Positions 32,729-40,008 of a DNA stretch of 40,008 nt are shown here, one piece after another (position 1 is the stretch's first letter; each line of letters begins with the position of its first letter). Both the position numbers and the translations under genes were made by a program. The notes under the pieces were generated by a model, which was given only the letters and a program-made list of their open reading frames with translations, had not been told where the DNA came from and made no database searches. This DNA is from Methanobacteriota archaeon. Lineage in GTDB: Archaea; Thermoplasmatota; Poseidoniia; Poseidoniales; Poseidoniaceae. The stretch lies in contig PBKJ01000013.1 of NCBI GenBank assembly GCA_002722135.1, positions 121,577-161,584 on the forward strand, read 5' to 3'.

Positions 32729-35700
32729 TCATTCAAGTGAACGAAGCGCCTCCGCTGGAGCGATTTTTGTCGCGCTTCGAATCGGTACGAAAACAGCAGC
32801 GCTGACGAGCACCATGCCGCCGAGCAGAACCGACAGGGCGCTGCCCCATGGGAGCGACAGTTCTGCCCCTTGTTCAGCCCACAGGGCCGCATGCAAGCGG
32901 ACGTGAAACATCATGCCGATGACCGCTCCAACCAACAGCCCGAGCCCACCGGTCCACGCCACTTCACCGGCGAGGCTTTGCCCGATGCGTTGCTTTGTGA
33001 CCCCAATCGCCCGAAGCAACCCGATGACGTGGGTCCGATCTCGAACCGCTCGCGCGGTGACCACGCCAATGCCGAGCAAACCAACGCCCAATCCTAGGGC
33101 AAGGTAAGCTTGGAAGATGGCCAAAATGGCCAACACAAGACCCTGCACGAGAAGGATGTCGTCCACGATGAGCGTCACCAGCACGCCTTCATCGGCCAAG
33201 GCCTCATCCAACGCCTCCGAAACACCGGCAGCGGCACGGCGCTCCTCCTCGCTTTTGCCCGGTGGGACGTCGACGTCGCGAGGATCGTCCTCCAACACCG
33301 GAGACGATGGGGCCACTGAGACGTACACCCGCGTGATGGCCCCGTCGTAGCGTTCCTCAACCAAGGACTGATTCGCCCACACGCCAGGCGAGAACGCCAG
33401 CGAGGACTGAGCTAAAAATCCAGCAACGCGTACGGTTTTTGCTGTCCCTGGGTCCGATGGGGCAATCAGGTCGAATTCCTGTCCAAGCTTCAACGGCAGG
33501 ACCCCAACCGCAGCACCGTCAGTGCTGGCCTCAAGTCCAAACGAGGCGTCCAAGAGGACCCACTCATCGTCCAAGAGGACGCGAGTCCACACCTCCTCCT
33601 CCGTGGACCCCAAGCTCTCGTCCCAGAGATACAAAGGAAGACCGCCATGCACGGCGAAGGCCTCATCCGCTCCTCGGAGCACATAAGGTACGGGATCGTT
33701 CTGACCGTCGTCGAGCACGACCACGGCCCTCGACACGGCAGCGACCGCGTCGATGCGCTCCGCTTGTTGCGGTACAAGCCCCCACGCAGCCGGGTCGGTG
33801 CCCACCTCGACGGGGGCGGAACGGCTTCCGGACAGGAGGATCTCAAAGTCTCCTTCCGACTCCTCGACAAAATCCCCGGAAACAGCAGCGAAAGAACTGG
33901 TGTAACCGCCAAGGACGACCACCGCGAACACCGTTACGGCGAACATGGACATCACCACCGCGGTGCGCAAGGGTTGTGCGACGGGATGGGCGAGGGCCAA
34001 GCGGCCCACCAGCCTTGGGCTGCGGCCGCGGGCCGCGAGCGCACGAAGCGCGCGAGGAATTACCGTCACCAAGACGATGACCCCCGCCAGCACCTGAACC
34101 AAACCGAGCACGAGCATGCTGACCTCGTCGAAGGCCGTCTGTGCCCGAATCGGGTCGAGCGACTCCGGCCACCACGACCACACGAGCAGACCAAGCGACG
34201 CAACGCCTGCAGAACGTGAAGGTGCAAGCCGCAGCCGGGCTTCGCTTTGCGGACCAGTCGATGAACGCAAAGCGGGAACAATCCACAGGAGAATCAAGGA
34301 CAAAGCGACGATCAGCCCGTCGCCGATCAACAGCCAACGCAGGCGAGCGAAAGGCGCGTCCAAGCCCCCAAAGATGAGCGAAACAGCAGCGACGCCAGAG
34401 AGGCCGAAGGCGGCGGCGACGGCCACGAACACCGGCCATGGCAAGGCCTCTTGGACGCGGGTTCGCACCCCACGAAGCGCGTGAAGGACGTCCAAGCGGC
34501 TGGACCATTGCGCCGATGCACCCAGGGTCGTCACAGCAACGACCGTCCCCCAGACGGCCCCCGCGACCACAGATGACCATGACCATGCGAAGGTGAAGGT
34601 GGTGGCCCCAACGGCACTGAAGGCAGAGGTGAAACCGAGTGCAACACCTCGACCGAGGACCACGCCGAGCAGACCGCCCAGAACACCGGCCAAGGAAGCG
34701 ACCATGAGCCCCTCCATCAGCGCAGCACTTCGCGCGTCAGCACGGGTGAGGCCGACGGCCCGGAGTGTGGCCAGTTCTTTGCGGCGCGCTTCAGCGAGCA
34801 GCACCACCACCGTCACGGCCAAGAGCACACCTGCAGCGATGGTGAATCCTCCAAACACAAGGAACATGCCGGAGAGCACCCCTGACGAGGCTTCGGCTTG
34901 TTCAGCCGCTTCCACACGCACAGGACTCAACCCAAGACCGCTGCTTTCGAGCGTCGCCATATCGTCGTACCACGCCTCGACCGCACGCAGCAGCGCATCA
35001 TAGCTCAGCTCCGAGGATTGAATCACCACCATTGAGCGGTCGCCTTCGGATGCCCCAGCGAGACGCACTGCGGTATCTGGATGCACCACGCCGAGGATGA
35101 GTTGCTCCAACTCCTCCACTCCGGTCAGGTTCACGCTCGTTGAGGACGTGCTGACGTTCAGCCGGCTTCGCTGGCTGTCCCCCCAAGCCCACGGGACCGC
35201 GCCTGCGACCCATACTTCGTCCGCATCGGTCAGGTTGAGCAGATCAAACGCGCCGCTGAGCACCACCTCGTCGTCGCTGACGTCGAGCCCGTCGGCCCCT
35301 GAGGCGGCAAGGAAGAGGACCGGCACACGCCCAAGACCGTCGATTTCGGCGGCTTTCGGCAGGCGCATCTCGACGACATCACCGTGCTCGAGGCCCCAAC
35401 CGATGAGGTGATTGCCCCCTGAGCACCACGCAAGCGTGCTGTTCAAACCGTCAAGAACGCCGGTGCTCCCGTCGCATTCTGGTCCCTCAGCCGCGCTTTG
35501 ATTTCGGGGGCCGCGCGGACTGGGGGGCGACTGGCCTTCGAGGCCCCAAGCCTGCACGCCGGTCGCATCCGCTTTGACCCGGTGTGCTTGCCAACCGAAC
35601 AAGCCCTCGGCGTGAAGGATGTGCGATCCGTTCACCTCAGCCTCAAGCACCATGTTGAGCAGGGGGTCTGGCACACTCACGCCCACCGGGTGACGGTACA

Positions 35701-37321
35701 CAGGCCCGGCGCCCTCGCTTGAGTCAAGCGCACCGTAATGGGCCACGTACAGGTCCGTCAGGTTGCCTTCGACCACCACCGCGCCAACGTCGTCCGCTGA
35801 CAACGCGTGCACAGGATCTTCGCCGATGCGGATCGCCCCTTCCGAGGGCCGGTCGGCCCGCATGACATGCAGCCCTTGAGGATGGCCAAACCAACCCGTA
35901 CCGTCCACGATGGTGTGTGCATCGAGCAATTCACCTCCGGGGACATACCACAGCGCGGGCGTGCCTGAACCAGCGACTTGGAAACCAGCGCCGGCCATCC
36001 CGACATGCCAGAGCGCGCCACCGGACCATTGCAAGTCCGTGATGTCAGCGTCGGCGAGCACCAAGGAACGGTGGCCGTTGAGTTCCAACACCTCGATTGG
36101 CGCCTGAACAAGTTCGGACATACTGGCTCCGCTCGCGAGCGTGCTCAGGTTGTCTCGGAAGGCGTCGACGAGCGCCGCTTCCAACCGCCCAAGGCCTGTT
36201 TCTCGTGCCACGGCAAGGGCCCCTGAAGCGGGTTCAAACACGAGGCCATCCATACGTGCGGTCCACGCCACGTCAACCACGTTCTCGAGGCGATCGTCCA
36301 CAGACGCCCAAGCCTCGCGGCCCTCGTACGGCACGCGTGCTGAGAGGTGGAGGGAGGACGCGCCTTCGCCAGCCAAGGCCTCGAAACTCCCCATCGAGGT
36401 CATCAGGGCAGGTTGACCCAGTCCGCCAATCGCAGCACCGGCCTCGGATGGGACCACGGCATGAACATGAACGACGCCTCGATGACGCACGACGCGTCCG
36501 TCTTCGACCGTGGTCCAACTGAGGTTGAGCAGGCCACCCACATCGACCTCCAGTTCCTCGGCAAGTTCCTCGGTGATGGCCGCCTCGTGACGACCGGTCG
36601 CGTCGGAGAGAAGGCCAAGCGTGGCGTAGGTCAGTCCGCTGTTCGGCTCAAGCGGTGGCCACGGGTCCGGGTGGTCCTCGATCGTTGCTTGTGCGTACCA
36701 GCCCACGGAAGGAAGCGCACGCCCGGACGGCCCTTCGATGGCCGTGGCAAGGGCACGCGTGGCCCGGACGCCGTCGAAGAGGTCCGTCCCGTCCGTGTCG
36801 GTCAACGCCATGGCTTCGGCCGCCACCTCGGCGAGGAACCCGGCCTCAAGCAAGATGGGTTGAGCCGTCCCGGGGTCCCTGCCGGACAGGACCACGTCCG
36901 TTTCGGTCCACACCGCGTCGACTTGACGCTGCACCGTGGCGTCCAAGCTGTCGCCGACGACCAGCGAGGAGGAAACGATGGAGGAGGAAACGATGAGGGC
37001 CACGAGCAGAAGCGCGGCTTGTTTCGGCCGTGCGCGGAGGCTTCGCACCGCAAGGCGGCCCACAAGCGCACGACGAGGCCACAACACCGTGGGAATCAAC
37101 AGCGACGATGCCAGGCCAACCAAGGCTCCTGAGAGCACCGACAGCACCGGGCCAAGGCCAAGCCAAGCCAGCAGCCACGCCGTCAAACCTGCGTCAATGG
37201 CAGGGCCGAACATCACGAAGAGGCTGGACCACAATGCACGGTCGCGAAGGCCAAGAAGCGCGAACAGGCCGAAGAGAAGCCCGGCCAGCACCGCCAGACC
37301 AACAACAAGGACGAGCATCAC
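32729..37321 (-). CDS. MacB/FtsX-type ABC transporter permease, very long
   Basis: 1530 residues in one chain. N-terminal helices (~1-80) precede RLAVRSLRARPKQAALLLVALIVSSSIVSSSLVVGD (the entry segment of MacB-type permeases, given here as residues ~88-125). A large extracellular domain (~125-830) is followed by an FtsX block (~835-930: KELATLRAVGLTRADARSAA), more helices, a second entry segment (LVGRLALAHPVAQPLRTAVV, ~1155), a second ectodomain with an acidic/Pro-rich loop, and a last FtsX block (~1410-1528: HVIGLLRAIGVTKQRIGQSL, ending KIAPAEALRSLE). It is thus two permease halves fused in one protein. Type VII ABC systems of this kind do mechanical work or move lipoproteins or peptides, not import. 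Its start overlaps the stop of the ATPase gene by 4 nt, so translation is coupled. Confidence 0.88.
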   Translation of the reverse strand: MMLVLVVGLAVLAGLLFGLFALLGLRDRALWSSLFVMFGPAIDAGLTAWLLAWLGLGPVLSVLSGALVGLASSLLIPTVLWPRRALVGRLAVRSLRARPKQAALLLVALIVSSSIVSSSLVVGDSLDATVQRQVDAVWTETDVVLSGRDPGTAQPILLEAGFLAEVAAEAMALTDTDGTDLFDGVRATRALATAIEGPSGRALPSVGWYAQATIEDHPDPWPPLEPNSGLTYATLGLLSDATGRHEAAITEELAEELEVDVGGLLNLSWTTVEDGRVVRHRGVVHVHAVVPSEAGAAIGGLGQPALMTSMGSFEALAGEGASSLHLSARVPYEGREAWASVDDRLENVVDVAWTARMDGLVFEPASGALAVARETGLGRLEAALVDAFRDNLSTLASGASMSELVQAPIEVLELNGHRSLVLADADITDLQWSGGALWHVGMAGAGFQVAGSGTPALWYVPGGELLDAHTIVDGTGWFGHPQGLHVMRADRPSEGAIRIGEDPVHALSADDVGAVVVEGNLTDLYVAHYGALDSSEGAGPVYRHPVGVSVPDPLLNMVLEAEVNGSHILHAEGLFGWQAHRVKADATGVQAWGLEGQSPPSPRGPRNQSAAEGPECDGSTGVLDGLNSTLAWCSGGNHLIGWGLEHGDVVEMRLPKAAEIDGLGRVPVLFLAASGADGLDVSDDEVVLSGAFDLLNLTDADEVWVAGAVPWAWGDSQRSRLNVSTSSTSVNLTGVEELEQLILGVVHPDTAVRLAGASEGDRSMVVIQSSELSYDALLRAVEAWYDDMATLESSGLGLSPVRVEAAEQAEASSGVLSGMFLVFGGFTIAAGVLLAVTVVVLLAEARRKELATLRAVGLTRADARSAALMEGLMVASLAGVLGGLLGVVLGRGVALGFTSAFSAVGATTFTFAWSWSSVVAGAVWGTVVAVTTLGASAQWSSRLDVLHALRGVRTRVQEALPWPVFVAVAAAFGLSGVAAVSLIFGGLDAPFARLRWLLIGDGLIVALSLILLWIVPALRSSTGPQSEARLRLAPSRSAGVASLGLLVWSWWPESLDPIRAQTAFDEVSMLVLGLVQVLAGVIVLVTVIPRALRALAARGRSPRLVGRLALAHPVAQPLRTAVVMSMFAVTVFAVVVLGGYTSSFAAVSGDFVEESEGDFEILLSGSRSAPVEVGTDPAAWGLVPQQAERIDAVAAVSRAVVVLDDGQNDPVPYVLRGADEAFAVHGGLPLYLWDESLGSTEEEVWTRVLLDDEWVLLDASFGLEASTDGAAVGVLPLKLGQEFDLIAPSDPGTAKTVRVAGFLAQSSLAFSPGVWANQSLVEERYDGAITRVYVSVAPSSPVLEDDPRDVDVPPGKSEEERRAAAGVSEALDEALADEGVLVTLIVDDILLVQGLVLAILAIFQAYLALGLGVGLLGIGVVTARAVRDRTHVIGLLRAIGVTKQRIGQSLAGEVAWTGGLGLLVGAVIGMMFHVRLHAALWAEQGAELSLPWGSALSVLLGGMVLVSAAVFVPIRSATKIAPAEALRSLE

Positions 37322-38010
37322 GCCTCCTCCGAGGCGTCATCGAGGAATTGCCCATCGCGCATGCGCAGAACACGGTCGCAACGGGCAGCGACCGCATCGT
37401 CATGGGTCACGATCAGGAAGGTCATGCCCTCTTCACGGCACAGGGTGGACATCAGGTCGAGCACCTCGTTGCTGGTGACCGAGTCGAGGTTCCCCGTGGG
37501 TTCATCGCACAACACGATCGACGGGCGGTGCACCACGGCCCGAGCCACCGCAACGCGCTGTTGCTGGCCGCCGCTCAACATCGCTGGGAGATGACCAGCA
37601 CGGTCTGCAAGCCCAACTGAGGCCAAGGCCTCGAGGGCCACCTTGCGGACGTCGTGTGCGGGTTGCCCGGTGAGAAGGAGGGGGATCTCGACGTTCTCGG
37701 TGGCCGTCAGCACGGGGAGGAGGTTGAAGGCCTGGAAGACGAAGCCAAGCCGTTCCCCTCGCAACCTCGTGCGGCGGTCGTCGTCAAGGTCGAACAGTGA
37801 ATCGCCTTGGATGAGCACCGTCCCAGCAGAGGGTGCATCCAAACCGCTGAGCACGTTGAGCAGCGAGGTCTTCCCGCATCCAGAGGGCCCGGTGATGGCG
37901 ACCATTTCGCCTGCATGCACCTCAAGGTCCACGCCTCGAACGGCATCGACCCTGCCTTCTCCGCTTGGGTAAACCTTCCATACGCCGGCGGCATGGAGGG
38001 CTGCGACCAT
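37318..38010 (-). CDS. ABC transporter ATP-binding protein, LolD/MacB type
   Basis: 230 residues from ATG 38010. Walker A GPSGCGKTS, Q-loop FQAFNLLP, signature LSGGQQQRV, Walker B SIVLCDEPTGNLD and switch His in IVTHDD are all intact, and the MacB/LolD flavour is clear from YPSGEGRVDAVRGVDLEV and EPTGNLDS. It powers the FtsX-type permease encoded by the next gene, with a 4-nt stop/start overlap. ATG 38010 was chosen over an upstream GTG at 38049 because the TATA-like element at 38032-38039 lies 25 nt before it, which fits a leaderless mRNA and would fall inside the longer version. Confidence 0.92.
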   Translation of the reverse strand: MVAALHAAGVWKVYPSGEGRVDAVRGVDLEVHAGEMVAITGPSGCGKTSLLNVLSGLDAPSAGTVLIQGDSLFDLDDDRRTRLRGERLGFVFQAFNLLPVLTATENVEIPLLLTGQPAHDVRKVALEALASVGLADRAGHLPAMLSGGQQQRVAVARAVVHRPSIVLCDEPTGNLDSVTSNEVLDLMSTLCREEGMTFLIVTHDDAVAARCDRVLRMRDGQFLDDASEEA

Positions 38011-38031
38011 GAACAACAAGCCCCGAGTGCG

Positions 38032-38039
38032 TTTATCAA
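38032..38039. promoter_or_regulatory. Shared TATA-like element between divergent ABC and MoaD genes
   Basis: TTTATCAA, the only A/T-rich patch in the 50-nt gap, is centred 25 nt from ATG 38010 (minus) and 26 nt from ATG 38061 (plus). Read on either strand it gives a plausible TATA box (TTTATCA / TTGATAAA) at the leaderless-mRNA distance for both genes. Confidence 0.5.
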
Positions 38040-38060
38040 GCCGCGCCACAACCGCACCCC

Positions 38061-38303
38061 ATGGGCCTCATCACGGTTCACATCCTCGCCTTCGGGCCTG
38101 CTGCAGAGCGGCTTGACGGCCGCCATCACGTCCGTGAAGTTGAGGCAGGCACCACGGCAGAAGGCCTCGCCATCGCGCTCGGCTTGGACGATTGGCTGGC
38201 CATGGGGATGGCGCTGGCCATCGGCGGGCAGCGTGTGGAGCGCGATGCTGTGCTCGAAGACGGCGTCGAACTGGCCTTGCTCCCCCCGGTCTCAGGCGGT
38301 TGA
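38061..38303 (+). CDS. MoaD/ThiS-like ubiquitin-fold sulfur carrier
   Basis: 80 residues with the beta-grasp pattern of small archaeal modifiers (ITVHILAFGPAAERL; TTAEGLAIALGL; ALAIGGQRVERDAVLEDGVELALLPPVSGG) and the essential C-terminal Gly-Gly, which is adenylated by an E1-like enzyme. MoaD proteins carry sulfur for molybdopterin synthesis, and archaeal homologues (SAMPs) also serve in tRNA thiolation and protein tagging; the sequence does not separate these roles. The expected start, ending VSGG and length all agree. The next gene, tatA, starts 57 nt later on the same strand. Confidence 0.85.
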   Translation: MGLITVHILAFGPAAERLDGRHHVREVEAGTTAEGLAIALGLDDWLAMGMALAIGGQRVERDAVLEDGVELALLPPVSGG

Positions 38304-38359
38304 AGCCGTTTCAACGCGAAGCCTTGAAGCGAACGAGCACCCACCACGGTTTGAGCAAC

Positions 38360-38665
38360 ATGGCATCCATCGGCGGCCCAGAGGTCCTGATCATCATCGT
38401 CGTGTTCTTTGTGCTCTTTGGCGCACGCCGCCTCCCGGAGCTGGCGAACGCCCTTGGAAGGAGCAAAGGTGAATTCCAAAAAGGGCTGCAGGAAGCAACA
38501 TCGCTTCCACGAGAGGCACAAACCATCGCCGACCTGGAAGCGGGTGGCATGACCCCAGATGTGGCCCTCGTGGAACGCGCCAAAGCCCTCGGGCTTGACC
38601 CAAGCGGCATGAGCCCCGAAGACCTGCAACGAAAGGTCGACGCGCTCGAGCAGGCCGAAGAGTAA
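38360..38665 (+). CDS. tatA: Twin-arginine translocase subunit TatA
   Basis: 101 residues from ATG 38360; the open frame extends upstream through the moaD region in another frame but has no TatA character there. N-terminal membrane helix GGPEVLIIIVVFFVLFGARR with the conserved FG hinge, followed by the amphipathic helix RLPELANALGRSKGEFQKG, both diagnostic of TatA/E. The tail (~50-101) is charged and helical. TatA forms the pore for folded, often cofactor-bearing proteins. TatC is not in the window. The nearby MoaD-like gene would fit export of molybdoenzymes, but this is a loose inference. Confidence 0.9.
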   Translation: MASIGGPEVLIIIVVFFVLFGARRLPELANALGRSKGEFQKGLQEATSLPREAQTIADLEAGGMTPDVALVERAKALGLDPSGMSPEDLQRKVDALEQAEE

Positions 38666-38667
38666 CC

Positions 38668-39180
38668 TCAACGCCGTGGGCGTTTCATCACCGTCGGACT
38701 TCCGCACACGTCGCAGTCTGGACCGGGACCGTCCCGTTCGCGTTTCGCGCCGGTGCTGACGTCATGCTCTTTGCCGCAGCCTGTACACCGCCAGACCCAG
38801 GACCACTGCTGCTTGGCGCCACGGGTGGCCAGAGAACGTGCCTCAATTCCGGCCTTCATGGCCACGTTCTGGAGGCGATAGTCATCGGTGACCAGCGGGC
38901 GCTGCAGGCCAAGGGACAGGGCCAGGACCTCGAGGTCAACCGTTGAAAGCCGGGGCAAATCACCGGTCGACGCGGCCGCGGATGTGGCGGCTTCGAAGTG
39001 CGCTGGACTCGGGTTCATCCACTCGATCTGGGCGGCCTCCACCAGCATGCGCCTCGCCGGTGAGAGGCGCTCCAATTCATCCAACTGCGTCGGGCAGCAC
39101 ACGCCTCCAGCCAGCCGTTCAAGCGGCCAATGAAGCAGGGCCGTGGTGTCCAGCACCGCGCCCTCCGCTCCGCCGGTCAT
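38668..39180 (-). CDS. nob1: Nob1-like rRNA maturation endonuclease (PIN domain plus zinc ribbon)
   Basis: 170 residues from ATG 39180; a GTG at 39213 is also open. A PIN domain opens with AVLDTTALL (metal-binding Asp), continues with TVDLEVLALSLGL and LVTDDYRLQNVA (acidic residues of the active site), and is followed by a C-terminal zinc ribbon: WRCTGCGKEHD ... CDVCGSPTVMKRPRR. PIN plus zinc ribbon is the archaeal Nob1 layout; Nob1 trims the 3' end of 16S rRNA during 30S maturation. The protein is a typical size. It is convergent with tatA, with the two stop codons 3 nt apart. Confidence 0.88.
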   Translation of the reverse strand: MTGGAEGAVLDTTALLHWPLERLAGGVCCPTQLDELERLSPARRMLVEAAQIEWMNPSPAHFEAATSAAASTGDLPRLSTVDLEVLALSLGLQRPLVTDDYRLQNVAMKAGIEARSLATRGAKQQWSWVWRCTGCGKEHDVSTGAKRERDGPGPDCDVCGSPTVMKRPRR

Positions 39181-39255
39181 GCCATCGGCTGGAAGCCCTC
39201 GTCCAAGAAGCACCCGCCTGCGAAGACCTAACGGTGAGGGCGCTCAGCGCCACAC

Positions 39256-39864
39256 GTGGCGTGGGAGCAAGCGGTCATCGACGCGGCCGACGCCGCAGGA
39301 CTGCTCGGCTTGGCGCTGCTGACGTTCACAGAAGCCATCATTCACCCCATTCCACCGGATTTGCTTATCCTGCCCATGGCAGCCGCAGCCGATGGGTCAA
39401 GCCGCTTGATCAGCATCTGGATTGTGGCCACGCTCACCAGCGTCGCCGGTGCCATTGTTGGCTCGTGGCTCGGCGCCCGGGCAGGCCGGCCGCTGCTGGT
39501 TCGGTTTCGGCAGGAGAAGAATTTGCAGCGTCTTGAGGTCCTGCTCGAGCGGCACGGCACCCTCGGGGTGCTCATCGCCGGCTTCTCACCAATCCCCTAC
39601 AAGGTGATGGGATGGGCTGCTGGCATGGGGAAGATGGAGATGCGCCCCTTCGTGTTGGCCGGTGTGGTCAGCCGCGGCCTTCGCTTTGGCCTTGAGATCG
39701 TCCTGGTGGTTCGATACGGCAACGCAGCCTTGGACGCCATTGGATGGATCCTCGATCGTGAGATCCTCCTTGCCGTGGCCATGCTGGTGATGTTCGCTGC
39801 TGCATGGGCGGCGTGGCGGTGGTGGGCATCCCTGACCCCTGAGGCCACCTCTGAGGAACAATGA
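39256..39864 (+). CDS. VTT/DedA-family membrane protein (YqaA-like)
   Basis: 202 residues starting at GTG 39256. Multiple membrane helices surround the family hallmarks: FTEAIIHPIPPDLLILPMA (acidic residue and Pro-rich re-entrant motif), GAIVGSWLGARAGRP, and GFSPIPYKVMGWAAGMGKM, with basic VSRGLRFG after it. This last pattern (PIPYKV...aG) is typical of the YqaA branch of the VTT proteins, which are linked to lipid scrambling or polyprenyl-phosphate movement in other organisms. It starts 75 nt from the divergent nob1 gene. Exact substrate unknown. Confidence 0.85.
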   Translation: MAWEQAVIDAADAAGLLGLALLTFTEAIIHPIPPDLLILPMAAAADGSSRLISIWIVATLTSVAGAIVGSWLGARAGRPLLVRFRQEKNLQRLEVLLERHGTLGVLIAGFSPIPYKVMGWAAGMGKMEMRPFVLAGVVSRGLRFGLEIVLVVRYGNAALDAIGWILDREILLAVAMLVMFAAAWAAWRWWASLTPEATSEEQ

Positions 39865-39918
39865 GCCCAGCCGGCTCAGCCGAACGTTCATCAATGGGAC
39901 TCAGGTCCGGTGGGTTAA

Positions 39919-39993
39919 GCTCGTGTGGTGTAGCCCGGCCCATCATTTCGGATTTTCATTCCGACGACCCGGGTTCGAATCCCGGCCCGAGCA
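39919..39993 (+). tRNA. tRNA-Glu (anticodon TTC)
   Basis: Acceptor arms GCTCGTG and CCCGAGC pair at six of seven positions (T6-C67 mismatch), with discriminator A at 39993. D-arm region GTGTAGCCCGGCCC is typical of archaeal tRNA-Glu. Anticodon arm TCGGA-TTTTCAT-TCCGA is perfect, with anticodon TTC. T arm is CCGGG-TTCGAAT-CCCGG. No intron and no encoded CCA. Confidence 0.93.
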
Positions 39994-40008
39994 CTCTGAA
40001 ACGTTGAC

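Noticed and set aside
29316-32906. Open frame of 1196 codons on the plus strand
   Set aside because: Antisense to the CARDB-like gene, which has a signal peptide, a membrane anchor, a TATA box and a Shine-Dalgarno; the plus frame has none of these.
1-40008. CRISPR arrays, insertion sequences or prophage
   Set aside because: I saw no evenly spaced direct repeats, no transposase- or integrase-like protein, and no terminal repeats; gene order is that of an ordinary chromosome.

Overview
The window reads as a GC-rich euryarchaeal chromosome segment, most likely Marine Group II (Candidatus Poseidoniales). Direct support comes from archaeal marker genes: GatD, the small subunit of DNA polymerase D, Pelota and Nob1. 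Archaeal-type TATA elements close to start codons (several suggesting leaderless mRNAs) and a type IV pilin domain of the SPV class agree with this. The placement within the Euryarchaeota is inference from gene content and style; no search was run.

Layout. 1-2033 (+): the 3' end of gatD, then an acyl-CoA carboxylase carboxyltransferase subunit. 2036-5585 (-): a membrane-anchored protein with a degenerate alpha/beta-hydrolase domain plus cadherin-like domains, and a divergent shikimate dehydrogenase. 5672-8471 (+): a membrane cluster of two small unknown membrane proteins, an NfeD/YqiJ-like protein and a flotillin. 8560-14238 (+): housekeeping genes (formate-THF ligase, Pelota, a small unknown, CinA-type PncC amidohydrolase, PolD small subunit) with a tRNA-Val on the other strand. 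14239-14898 (-): a HAD phosphatase.

15057-32621 (-) is a surface-protein region. It holds a 4574-residue secreted giant and a 1068-residue CARDB/FN3-like membrane-anchored protein, separated by about 630 nt of non-coding DNA rich in inverted repeats. 32729-38010 (-) is a MacB/FtsX-type ABC transporter whose permease is one very long (1530 aa) polypeptide. 38061-39993 carries a MoaD/ThiS-like sulfur carrier, TatA, Nob1, a VTT/YqaA-type membrane protein and tRNA-Glu.

The most striking object is the giant protein. In order it has a signal peptide, a WapA-like N-terminal domain, a DNRLRE-like domain, Ig-like domains, a parallel beta-helix of about 2000 residues, a CBM9/DOMON-like domain, cadherin-like domains, an anchor-type transmembrane helix with an acidic tail, and then, in the same frame, a complete type IV pilin hydrophobic segment and head domain. 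Topologically the pilin cleavage site would face the cytoplasm, so the product could be a polyprotein that a prepilin peptidase splits into an anchored adhesin and a pilin. The other notable points are a single TATA-like element midway between two divergent start codons, a hairpin that would hide the Shine-Dalgarno of the formate-THF ligase gene, and a hydrolase domain without its nucleophile.
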